64,000 nt of DNA from Candidatus Flexicrinis proximus (GTDB taxonomy: Bacteria > Chloroflexota > Anaerolineae > Aggregatilineales > Phototrophicaceae), in NCBI GenBank assembly GCA_016712885.1, contig JADJQF010000002.1, positions 434,001-498,000 on the forward strand, given 5' to 3'. Below are positions 21,056 to 28,860 of the stretch, piece after piece; positions within the stretch are counted from its first letter, which is position 1; every line of letters starts with the position of its first letter. The position numbers and the translations under genes were made by a program. Under the pieces are notes generated by a model, which was given only the letters and a program-made list of their open reading frames with translations, ran no database searches and was not told the DNA's origin.

Positions 21056-21116
21056 CAGAGCGCGCGCGAAAAACAAATTGACCCATTGGCTGATGTGCTG
21101 AAAAGTTAACGTGTAT

Positions 21117-21122
21117 TATACT
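21117..21122 (+). promoter_or_regulatory. Predicted -10 element for the gene at 21149
   Basis: TATACT at 21117-21122, overlapped by an alternative TATTAT (21114-21119). No good -35 is visible at the right distance. Confidence 0.35.
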
Positions 21123-21148
21123 GTGGGTAATCGTAAGGAGGTATGGGC

Positions 21149-23344
21149 ATGATGGCTCGACATTTACGCAGGATAACGCAGTACCTTACCTTGCTGTTCA
21201 CCGTACTCCTGCTGGGTATCGGACAGGCGCAAGGACAGCCGACGTTCCGGATTGGCGTGCTGGATGCGCCGGACGGCCCTCTGACTACCGGCGCGACACT
21301 GGCGATGACGCAGATCAATTCCGCGGGCGGGCTGCGTGGCGCGGACGGCCAGAATTATCAATTGGTGGCCGTAGCGCAGGGGCCCGATGTATTCGGATCA
21401 TTATCAACGGCGATCAGCAACCTCTCCAACGCTGGCGTTACGGCTATCATTGGCCCGATCGACGGCGCGCTGGTCGAAGCGAACATCAGAGCGCTGCAAG
21501 CGCTGAATGTGCCGATTCTGACGCCCGCGATTGGCGATACGCTGCTGGCGAACGAGACGACGGACTTGCTGTTCCGGTCACGGGCGGCTGAGCGGCTACT
21601 TGGACAGGCGCTGGCCGAGATCACAATCCGCGATTTCAACATCACCGATATACAGACGGTGGTACTGGATGCTACGGGAACTGGCGGCCAGGTCGGGTTC
21701 TCTCTGGCGGCGCGCGACCTGGGACGGCAGCTGGGCGCGGCCGTGATCTTCGACCCGTCCCGCGAGAATATCAACGGGCTGGTCCAGCGTGTATTGCAGC
21801 GTCCGCCACAAGCGATCGTGATTTATGGCGAGGCGGTTCTGGCGAACGAGTTTTACATCGGCCTGAGAAATGCACGGTTTGGCGGGATTGTGGCCTACAG
21901 CGGCACAGACGATCCGGCATTCCGCGCCGGGCTAACGTCTGACCAGGTCGAAGGGATCATTTCGGCGCAGACGTGGTCGTTTTCACTCACGGATCAGGCC
22001 AGCAGCGAATTCGTACTCGACTATGCCCGTTCAACAGGCAACGTTCCGAGAACGCTTGAAGCGGCCGGATACGATTCGGTACTGCTGATTGCTGCCGCGC
22101 TGCAGCGGCCAGATACGCTTCAGAACAGCCTGCTTGCGCTGACCAGCGTACAGGGTGCCCAAGGCGCGCTATCGCCGTCACGCCTGCCGACCGGCGAAAC
22201 AAGCGACAACACGGTGGTGGTGCAGTATCTCGGATTAGGCGGTTCACAGGTACTTGCCCGGTTTGCCGGGGGCATCCGGGTACAGAACCAGGGTGAAGAA
22301 AACCGCCCGCCGGTGGTTATAGCGACGCCGACGCCGCGGCCAACCAATACGCCAGCACCCACGCCGACACTGGACGGCGTCTACGCGACAGTCGTCAGCC
22401 AATCGCTAAACGTGCGGACCGGGCCAAGTACGATTTACGATGTTCTCGGCCAATTGCGGAACGCCGAGCAGGTCCGGCTGATCGGGACCAGCCTGGACGC
22501 GCAGTGGGGCGTGATCAACTTCCGCGGGCTACAGGGATGGATCTCGCTGGCGCCGAACCTGGCCAGTGTTGCAGGCGACCTGCGGACACTGCCGGTCGTG
22601 GCGTCACCGCCCACTCCAACACCGGGGCCGACCAGCACGCCTGCACCGACCGCTACGCTAAGCACCGCTGACATCGTAGTCGTGGGCGCGGCGCCCTCCG
22701 TGCTGACCTGGAACGTGCTAAACAACGTCTCAGTATCGATACAAAACGCCGGCGGCGTACAGAGCGGCCAGTTCGCGGTGGCGGCCAGCTTCGATCCGGG
22801 TGGCATCTTCAGCGGCGTTACTGTGTCTTCGCCGGGGCTTGGGGCGGGACAGTCGACGGTCATCAACCTGCCGATTACGCTGACGGGGACCACCGGGTTC
22901 TACTCGACGACGATCGTTGCCGACCTGAATAACGAGGTCAACGAAGGCGGCGGCGAGGCGAATAACGGCTCGTTCCTGTTCAACTACAGGCTGGATCACG
23001 GCACGGCAAGCGCGGGTCAGATCACGCTGAACAGCGGCCTCGGGATCAACCTGGACGGCGTGGGCGGCGACGATCTGGTGTTCAACGGCGGCAACATGTC
23101 GGCGCCGGGACTGTGCAACCCGAACGTTTCGAGCTGCATCGGCGCGCTGACGGTTGGCCTGAACTTCGACACGGCGCATTACGATGCGATCACAGCGGCG
23201 AACGGGGTGGCCCTGAATGCGATCGGGCTGGCGTTCGGCCAGACGGTCGGGTTCATCACTGACGGCGGTAAGCGCGGCGTACTGCGGATCGATGCAGTGA
23301 GCGCGGGCAGCGTGACGTTCAGCTACCGCGTGTATCTGCCGTAG
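21149..23344 (+). CDS. Secreted periplasmic-binding / SH3 / CARDB multidomain protein
   Basis: 731 residues with a signal peptide (cleavage near GQAQGQ). Residues about 30-390 look like a type-I periplasmic binding fold of the branched-chain amino-acid receptor kind (FRIGVLDAPDGPLTTGATLA, AIIGPIDGALVEANI, VPILTPAIGD). A TPTP linker leads to an SH3 unit near 415 (SLNVRTGPSTIYDVLGQL), another TPTP linker, then a CARDB-type beta domain (about 510-610) and an uncharacterised C-terminal beta domain with two Cys. ATG 21149 is chosen because AAGGAGG ends 7 bases before it; ATG 21143 is too close. No transporter genes lie nearby, so transport is not implied. Confidence 0.75.
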   Translation: MMARHLRRITQYLTLLFTVLLLGIGQAQGQPTFRIGVLDAPDGPLTTGATLAMTQINSAGGLRGADGQNYQLVAVAQGPDVFGSLSTAISNLSNAGVTAIIGPIDGALVEANIRALQALNVPILTPAIGDTLLANETTDLLFRSRAAERLLGQALAEITIRDFNITDIQTVVLDATGTGGQVGFSLAARDLGRQLGAAVIFDPSRENINGLVQRVLQRPPQAIVIYGEAVLANEFYIGLRNARFGGIVAYSGTDDPAFRAGLTSDQVEGIISAQTWSFSLTDQASSEFVLDYARSTGNVPRTLEAAGYDSVLLIAAALQRPDTLQNSLLALTSVQGAQGALSPSRLPTGETSDNTVVVQYLGLGGSQVLARFAGGIRVQNQGEENRPPVVIATPTPRPTNTPAPTPTLDGVYATVVSQSLNVRTGPSTIYDVLGQLRNAEQVRLIGTSLDAQWGVINFRGLQGWISLAPNLASVAGDLRTLPVVASPPTPTPGPTSTPAPTATLSTADIVVVGAAPSVLTWNVLNNVSVSIQNAGGVQSGQFAVAASFDPGGIFSGVTVSSPGLGAGQSTVINLPITLTGTTGFYSTTIVADLNNEVNEGGGEANNGSFLFNYRLDHGTASAGQITLNSGLGINLDGVGGDDLVFNGGNMSAPGLCNPNVSSCIGALTVGLNFDTAHYDAITAANGVALNAIGLAFGQTVGFITDGGKRGVLRIDAVSAGSVTFSYRVYLP

Positions 23345-23393
23345 ACCCGTAAACTCGCTGCCGGACGCCCACAACACGGGCAAATGGAAACAG

Positions 23394-23425
23394 AAGGGCC
23401 GTGCATCTGCGCGGCCTTTCCCTTT
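23394..23425 (+). terminator. Rho-independent terminator
   Basis: Stem AAGGGCCGTGC / GCGCGGCCTTT (two G-T pairs), loop ATCT, then TTTCCCTTT. It ends the gene at 21149. Confidence 0.75.
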
Positions 23426-23429
23426 ATGA

Positions 23430-23515
23430 TGGTGGAGGCGCTGCATCCACGCGTCTGCGAGAGGGTTGCCACCCTCTCGACTCCCTTATCTGCGATTTGG
23501 GATGGAAGCGCGCAA
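23430..23515 (+). repeat. Intergenic multi-hairpin repeat, copy 8
   Basis: Hairpin 1 GTGGAGGC/GCATCCAC (23432-23450, one mismatch), perfect 8-bp hairpin 2 CGAGAGGG-ttgcca-CCCTCTCG (23458-23479), then the TCTGCGAT box (about 23490). Hairpin 3 is reduced. Confidence 0.8.
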
Positions 23516-23523
23516 GATATGCT

Positions 23524-24006
23524 TCAGAGTCCGGCGCGCGTGAGGAAGTTGAGCACATCCGGCAGGTGCTCGTCGTAGTGCTCATCGGCGTTGGAGGCGA
23601 TCCAGCGTTCGAAGGGATGGCCGCGGGTGTAGGACCAAAAGCGCGGGTCGAACAGCAGCGCGTCGGGAGAGTCTTCGATGAGCCTGAGGATGGCGGCAAA
23701 GCTCGCGGCGGATTCCGCGCGGATGTCGGCCAGCGGACGATCCTTGTTGGCGGCGTAGGTCTCGGCATTAATCTGATCGACTGGCACGGTATTGAAATGA
23801 TATTCAGGCGTGCGGCCGGCGGTGAGGTCGGAGGCCAGGCCGATGACGTACTGTTCCCAGACGGTCAGGTGGGCGAGAAAGTCTTTGAGCGTCCATAATT
23901 CGTAGAGTGCGACGTCGCTCATGCGATGATCCGGGACACGGGCAAGCGCGGCATCGAGGCGGGCGCGCGCCGCTTTAGTCCGCGCAAGGAGATTTGACTT
24001 GTCCAT
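23524..24006 (-). CDS. DinB-like / ClbS-DfsB family protein
   Basis: Predicted four-helix-bundle protein of the DinB-like superfamily, 160 residues. LWTLKDFLAHLTVWEQY near residue 37-53 and the C-terminal EHYDEHLPDVLNFL carry the His residues expected to bind a metal. The layout resembles the ClbS/DfsB branch; the substrate is unknown. Divergent from the MBL-fold gene with a 58-bp shared upstream region containing a GTATAC that could serve as a -10 in either direction. Confidence 0.7.
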   Translation of the reverse strand: MDKSNLLARTKAARARLDAALARVPDHRMSDVALYELWTLKDFLAHLTVWEQYVIGLASDLTAGRTPEYHFNTVPVDQINAETYAANKDRPLADIRAESAASFAAILRLIEDSPDALLFDPRFWSYTRGHPFERWIASNADEHYDEHLPDVLNFLTRAGL

Positions 24007-24064
24007 TGGTCCGTTTTCCCCGTAAAGTAGATAAAGAGAGTATACCCAAACAGAGAGAATTCGG

Positions 24065-24913
24065 ATGTTTGACGCACACGTACGGCAGATTTCAAAACAT
24101 GTTTACGGAATGAAGGCCGGAAAACCGGATCGCCCGTCGCTGTGCGCGGTGGTCGGGACGCGGCACAGCCTGATGCTGGATGCCGGCGCTTCAGATGCCC
24201 ACACGCGGCTGTTCCTGGACGGGCTGAAGGCGCACGGCGTACGGATGCCGGAATGGGTCGTTCTGACTCACTGGCATTGGGACCATGTGTTCGGGGCCGC
24301 AGAGACGGGCCTTCCGGTGATCGCGCACGCGCTGACGGCAGAAGGGCTGGCGGTAATGGGCCGGCAATTATGGGACGATGGCGCACTCGACGCGCGGGTG
24401 GCGTCCGGCGAAGAGATCGCGTTCTGTGCGGATAACATCAAGCTGGAACTGCCGGAGCCGCGACACGTCAGAATCGCGCAGCCGGGCATTGTGTTCAGAG
24501 ATAGCCTCGACTTCGACCTGGGCGGGGTGCAGGTGCATGTGCGGCAAGTCGGGGGAGACCATGCGGCGGATGCGTGCGTGGCGTATGTAGAAGAGGACGG
24601 GCTGCTGTTTCTGAGCGACTGCCTGTATGACGACATCTACGCCGAGAAGCGCACGTTTACGCGGGAGAAGGCGCTGCCGCTGATCGAGACGATCCTCGAT
24701 TTCAAGGCGGATATTATCATCGAGGGACACAATCCTGAGCCGGTCGGCCGGGATGCGTTTGTGCGGCAGATGGAGTTGATGCGGCGAGCGGCAGAGATCA
24801 GCGCGCAGTTCAGGGGCGACGAGGCAGCCATTCAGGCGGCTTTCCCGGAGATGCAAGGCAACGAGGACTGGACGTGGTACGTGGAGTCGTTCTGCGCGGG
24901 GTATCCCCGCTGA
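24065..24913 (+). CDS. Metallo-beta-lactamase-fold hydrolase
   Basis: 282-residue soluble hydrolase. The dinuclear zinc motif H-W-H-W-D-H is in VLTHWHWDHVFGAA (about residue 74-79); further ligands are His in GGDHAADA, Asp in LFLSDCLYDD and His in IIIEGHNPEP. No signal peptide. The substrate cannot be told; the short branch without fused domains resembles general MBL-fold hydrolases. ATG 24065 has an AGAGAG site upstream. Confidence 0.82.
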   Translation: MFDAHVRQISKHVYGMKAGKPDRPSLCAVVGTRHSLMLDAGASDAHTRLFLDGLKAHGVRMPEWVVLTHWHWDHVFGAAETGLPVIAHALTAEGLAVMGRQLWDDGALDARVASGEEIAFCADNIKLELPEPRHVRIAQPGIVFRDSLDFDLGGVQVHVRQVGGDHAADACVAYVEEDGLLFLSDCLYDDIYAEKRTFTREKALPLIETILDFKADIIIEGHNPEPVGRDAFVRQMELMRRAAEISAQFRGDEAAIQAAFPEMQGNEDWTWYVESFCAGYPR

Positions 24914-25096
24914 CGGCGGCAACCGCAACGCAGAGGGATTCCGTCAGGCAGAGCAGTGTTGTGCGTCGAGGCGGCGTCAGGCAGGCGTTGAGGCGAGAAG
25001 GGCTGCGAGAGGCAGCACGGAGGCGGCGCGTTCTTAACCGGGCAGCGGCGCGGCGTTATGCTGGGGTCAGTCGTATTTGCCATTAAGGAAGTGACC

Positions 25097-26140
25097 ATGC
25101 GCCCCAGATTGACCCGCCTCAGTATCCTTGCCGTAATGTCCGTGCTTTTTCTCTTGCAACTGCTGCCCGCGGCCGCTCAAAACGCGCCATTCAGGGTGTA
25201 TCTGACGTTTGAGGATGGTCCGACCGATGCGTATACGCCGCAAATCCTCGACATCCTGGCGGCGAACGGGGCCAAGGCTACATTCCTGATCGGCGGCGAG
25301 GAAATTGCCGGCCACGAGTATTTGCTGCAACGGGAAGTGGCAGAAGGCCATGCGATCGTGAACCACCTGTGGGTCGAGCCGGGCGTGTATGCCGGCGCGC
25401 CGGATGAAGCGGTCGTGGAGTCGTACCTGCGGACGGAAGACGCGATCCGCGAGGCGCTCACCCCTACCCCGGAACTGCTGGCGCGCTACGACGCGCAGAT
25501 CAAGATGTTCTGGCAGCCCGGCGGCGGCGCAAAACCACTGCCAGAGATCGAGGGCGTACAGGCGATCACGTATAACTGGAACGTCAACAGCGACGACTGC
25601 GGCTGGGCGATGCCACCCAGCGTGAACCTTGATACGATGGAGTTCGACCATGCCGTGATCGAAAACGTACTGGGGACACCGGTGTCGACCGGGCAATTCC
25701 ATAACCCGTACAACGCTTACGATTATGGCGACGGCGTGGTGATCGCGTTCCACGACCTGAATCGGGTAACCGTCCGCGTGCTGCCGGTCATCCTAAGCGA
25801 ACTGCGCGACGCCGGCGCGAGTTTCGAGGCGCTGCCGCGCCCCTGGGACCAACCGGGTACGATGCCGATACGGCTGGGTGCAGCCCCAGTGGATGGCGCT
25901 GGCATCGAGGGAGTTACGGTACACGGCGCGGCCTACGCCAACAGCAACCTGCGGGACGAACCGAGGCTGGGCGCGGCGATCGTGGCGACGCTACCGGTTG
26001 AGACGCCGCTCACGGCCGTTGGCCGGACGAACGGCTGGATACAGGTAGCATGGGAGGCCAGCAGCGCCTGGATTTCGGCGGACCTGATCGCGCTAAAAGG
26101 GGCGATCCCGAACCTGCCGAAACGGGACGCCGCGCAGTAA
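25097..26140 (+). CDS. Secreted polysaccharide-deacetylase-like protein with SH3 domain
   Basis: 347 residues with a signal peptide (cleavage near AAAQ). NodB-type fold: YLTFEDGPTD replaces the usual TFDDGP, with the first catalytic Asp as Glu; the second motif reads NHLWVEPG, lacking the second metal His of H-x-x-x-H; FWQPGGG replaces RxPxG; the final AFHDLN keeps the HD pair. The active site is therefore altered and activity is uncertain. Residues about 275-340 form an SH3 unit (NSNLRDEPRLGAAIVATLP). ATG 25097 has AAGGAAG 5-6 bases upstream. The 183-bp gap before it shows nothing else. Confidence 0.78.
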   Translation: MRPRLTRLSILAVMSVLFLLQLLPAAAQNAPFRVYLTFEDGPTDAYTPQILDILAANGAKATFLIGGEEIAGHEYLLQREVAEGHAIVNHLWVEPGVYAGAPDEAVVESYLRTEDAIREALTPTPELLARYDAQIKMFWQPGGGAKPLPEIEGVQAITYNWNVNSDDCGWAMPPSVNLDTMEFDHAVIENVLGTPVSTGQFHNPYNAYDYGDGVVIAFHDLNRVTVRVLPVILSELRDAGASFEALPRPWDQPGTMPIRLGAAPVDGAGIEGVTVHGAAYANSNLRDEPRLGAAIVATLPVETPLTAVGRTNGWIQVAWEASSAWISADLIALKGAIPNLPKRDAAQ

Positions 26141-26149
26141 AGAATGGTA

Positions 26150-26240
26150 TGCACTTGGTTTGTGGAGGCGGCGTCTCCACACCTCCGCGTGGGATTGGCG
26201 CCCCTCGACCCCTCACTCGCTTTATGTCAAGCGAAATCTG
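26150..26240 (+). repeat. Intergenic multi-hairpin repeat, copy 9
   Basis: A CACTTGGTTT leader, hairpin 1 GTGGAG/CTCCAC (26162-26180), the hairpin 2 region GTGGGATTGGCGCCCCTCGA (weak), and hairpin 3 TCGCTT-tatgtc-AAGCGA (26217-26234). Directly followed by a terminator. Confidence 0.78.
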
Positions 26241-26246
26241 AAAACA

Positions 26247-26277
26247 AAACCGGGCGCACCCTTGATGCGCCCGGTTT
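26247..26277. terminator. Bidirectional rho-independent terminator
   Basis: Perfect stem AAACCGGGCGCA / TGCGCCCGGTTT with a 7-base loop. T-rich tracts on both strands (TTTGATTTTAT and GTTTTGTTTT) serve the convergent genes at 25097 and 26326. Confidence 0.88.
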
Positions 26278-26325
26278 GATTTTATCTGGCGATGCCGCGA
26301 CCGGACCGCGACAAAAGCAAGAAGT

Positions 26326-27342
26326 CTACTGCTGAGTGCCGGTCAGCGAGTACATATAGCCGATGATGGCGAGGATCTGGTCATCGGTCAGCTCCGGATA
26401 GCCGCCGCGATAGGGATGCGCGAAGCCGAGGAGCGGGTCGGGATCGGCAATCAATGCAAGAAGGGCGATGCCGTTCTGATTGAGGAGCAGGGCGCTTTCG
26501 CTGAGCGGCGCGGCCATCGGGCCGCCGGAGCCGTCGGTGCCGTGACAGGTGGAGCAGGAGAACAGGTAATTGGACTTGGCTTCCTCGAAGAACGGGTCCA
26601 CGTCGGTCGAAGCGGACGTGTCGGCGTTGGCAGAGGTGATGCCGGCCAGACTGAGCGGCGTGAACTCCCGCGGGACGAGGGTCTCCAGGATTTCAGTCGG
26701 GGCTGCGACGACAACCTCCACAGAGGATTGGCCGTCTTCAACCACCTGAACATCTGGATTCAGGCTGCGGATGTAATAGATGACATCGAGCAAGTCATTG
26801 TCGGTCAGCGAAGGATTGCCTCCGCGCGCCGGCATGGCAACGCCGGATTTGTTGGCGGGGTCTCTGACTTCGCGGCCAACCGAGACAAAAGCCAGCAAGT
26901 CCTGATTGGAGCGCCCATTGACGAACTCATTGCCGACGAAGCTGGGCCCGAGGCCGGAGATGCCACGCGCATTGAAGCCATGGCATGCGGCGCAGACTCC
27001 CTGGAAGACCCGTTCACCGGAGGACACCCGCAGCGCGCCAGATGGGGTTGCGGTCGCGGGGGATGTGGGTGTGGGAGACGGGACGTTGGTCGGGGTGCGG
27101 GTCGGCGTTGCAGACGGCGTAAAGGTGGCGGTTGCAGTCGGCGTGACGGGAGTCGGTGTGAAGGTCAGGGTAAACCGACGCGAGATCAGTGTGCTGACCG
27201 GTTCTTGGGAGTCCTGCGACGGCGATAGATTGCTGAGATAGATCACTGCCACGACGGCAATGAGGCTGAGAATCAAAACCAGCGCTACGAAGTTGCCGCT
27301 GGTGGAATCGTTAGAGTGCCCGGAATTGTGGTGTTGAGACAT
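26326..27342 (-). CDS. Membrane-anchored diheme c-type cytochrome
   Basis: 338 residues: cytoplasmic N-terminus with several His, one membrane helix (FVALVLILSLIAVVAVIYL, about 18-36), a Thr/Pro stalk (about 58-102), and two cytochrome c domains. Heme motifs are CAACH (about 117) and CSTCH (about 277). The first domain has a Met in VAMPARGG as likely sixth ligand; in the second the same place reads FAHPYRGG, so a His may replace Met. An electron carrier on the outer face is likely. Divergent from the multicopper oxidase at 27567, a plausible electron-transfer partner. Confidence 0.85.
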   Translation of the reverse strand: MSQHHNSGHSNDSTSGNFVALVLILSLIAVVAVIYLSNLSPSQDSQEPVSTLISRRFTLTFTPTPVTPTATATFTPSATPTRTPTNVPSPTPTSPATATPSGALRVSSGERVFQGVCAACHGFNARGISGLGPSFVGNEFVNGRSNQDLLAFVSVGREVRDPANKSGVAMPARGGNPSLTDNDLLDVIYYIRSLNPDVQVVEDGQSSVEVVVAAPTEILETLVPREFTPLSLAGITSANADTSASTDVDPFFEEAKSNYLFSCSTCHGTDGSGGPMAAPLSESALLLNQNGIALLALIADPDPLLGFAHPYRGGYPELTDDQILAIIGYMYSLTGTQQ

Positions 27343-27434
27343 CAGCGTACTCTGCCCTCTGGAAGCTCGATTATTGCGCTGAGAATGGAAGTGTGCATAG
27401 TGGGCAAGTGTCGTTCTCCAAGGCGGTAAATTCC

Positions 27435-27498
27435 AGTGACCTTCATCACAAAAGACCTGTGACGTTCATCGGGGCGGATTGACTGTTACACGTATAAT
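27435..27498 (+). promoter_or_regulatory. Tandem CRP-family sites and promoter of the multicopper oxidase
   Basis: AGTGA-N6-TCACA (27435-27450) and TGTGA-N6-TCGGG (27458-27473) match the CRP-type pattern TGTGA-N6-TCACA and lie 23 bp apart. A -10 TATAAT (27493-27498) sits in the palindrome CGTATAATATACG. With a start near 27505 the sites centre close to -62 and -40, near class I and class II activator positions. No proper -35 is present, which fits an activator-dependent promoter. Confidence 0.6.
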
Positions 27499-27566
27499 AT
27501 ACGCGGATACCTTTCTCGTCCGCATTTGTGGGGATACCCCACGCTCTACACAGAGGAGCAAGCCCG

Positions 27567-28586
27567 ATGTCTAAGATTGACCGCAGGCAATTTTTTAAGT
27601 TGGCAGGTGCCAGCGCCGCCGGAATTGGCGCGACTGCCCTGCTCGGAAACACCCCACCGGTACTCGCAGCTCAGACGGACCCGACACCCGATCCGGCTGT
27701 TGCGAACGCCGTTACCGAGATGGACAATCTGCATGCGGAAGGCGTGCAGAAGTTCCTGGACTACATTGGCAAAGACACGAATTTCTGGCGTCCGCCGCTT
27801 GAGTTCACGATGGATGGTGACGTTAAAGTATTCGAGTTAGTCTGTCAAGAGATTGAATGGGAAACAACCGAGGGAATCGTCTATCCGGCGATGGCCTACA
27901 ACGGTATGGTCCCGGGGCCGGAATTCCGCGTGACGGAAGGCGACAAGGTCCGCATCAACGTCAAGAACGAGATGAACGAGAGTACGTCGATCCATTTCCA
28001 CGGCGTGCTGGTTCCAAACAACATGGACGGCGTGCCGTTTGTGACCCAACCGCCGATCAAGCCGGGCGAATCATTCGTGTATGAATTCACCCTGCGCAAC
28101 TCCGGCTCACACATGTATCACTCGCATCACAACGCGGCCGAACAGGTAACCAAGGGCCTGCTGGGCGCGTTCATCGTCGAACCGGCGGACACGTCACGCG
28201 AACCGGAAGTCAGCGGCGATTACACGATGATCCTGAACGACTCGACACTGGGCTTCACGATCAATGGCAAGGAGTTCCCGTACACGCAGCCGATTCTGGC
28301 GCGCAAGGGCGACCGGATCCGCGTCCGCTACATGAACGAAGGCCTGATGATCCATCCGATGCACCTGCATGGCATCCCGCAGCTGGTGATTGCCAAGGAT
28401 GGGTACAACGTGCCGGTCCCCTGGAAGTGCGATACGCTTCTGATTGCCCCAGGCGAACGGTATGACGTGATCGTCGACTGCACGGAGCCCGGCCTGTGGG
28501 CGTTCCACTGCCACATCCTGACGCACGCCGAATCGCGCCATGGCATGTTCGGCATGGTGACAGTGCTGGGTATCGAGGACGTATAA
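27567..28586 (+). CDS. Two-domain multicopper oxidase, Tat-exported
   Basis: 339 residues. A twin-arginine signal (D-R-R-Q-F-F-K followed by LAGASAAGIGATALLG) marks export of the folded protein. Copper motifs: SIHFHGV and MYHSHHN in domain 1, MIHPMHLHGIP and the Cys-containing WAFHCHILTH...GM in domain 2. Type 1 copper is thus only in domain 2, as in small two-domain laccases; domain 1 has no Cys. The spacing between the last His and Met is two residues longer than usual. Nitrite reductase is less likely because the domain-1 T1 ligands are lacking. ATG 27567 has AGGAG upstream. Confidence 0.85.
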   Translation: MSKIDRRQFFKLAGASAAGIGATALLGNTPPVLAAQTDPTPDPAVANAVTEMDNLHAEGVQKFLDYIGKDTNFWRPPLEFTMDGDVKVFELVCQEIEWETTEGIVYPAMAYNGMVPGPEFRVTEGDKVRINVKNEMNESTSIHFHGVLVPNNMDGVPFVTQPPIKPGESFVYEFTLRNSGSHMYHSHHNAAEQVTKGLLGAFIVEPADTSREPEVSGDYTMILNDSTLGFTINGKEFPYTQPILARKGDRIRVRYMNEGLMIHPMHLHGIPQLVIAKDGYNVPVPWKCDTLLIAPGERYDVIVDCTEPGLWAFHCHILTHAESRHGMFGMVTVLGIEDV

Positions 28587-28643
28587 GGCGAGTTCACCGA
28601 GACCGGTGAGAGCAGGACGCCGCCAGGGTATAAGCTAAGAGAT

Positions 28644-28682
28644 AACGGGACGCGCTGATCGACGGCGCGTCCCGTTTGTTTT
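28644..28682 (+). terminator. Rho-independent terminator
   Basis: Stem AACGGGACGCGC / GCGCGTCCCGTT with a 9-base loop, then TGTTTTG. It ends the oxidase transcript. The rest of the gap to 28860 shows only a possible TAGTAT -10 at 28814-28819. Confidence 0.85.
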
Positions 28683-28860
28683 GCGGGGTGATCCAGCGTG
28701 CCCGAGGGCGAGCGAGTTTGACCACACGCCGGCGGCCGTTTGCCAGCGCTGGTAATCCGGAGTAAGTTTGTGCGTCAGGGTTTCAGCTGGTGCTTCTGAA
28801 CCGTACTCACTTCTAGTATCCTAACAGCGAGACTGATTCGGGCCACACACAGGGGTTGGA

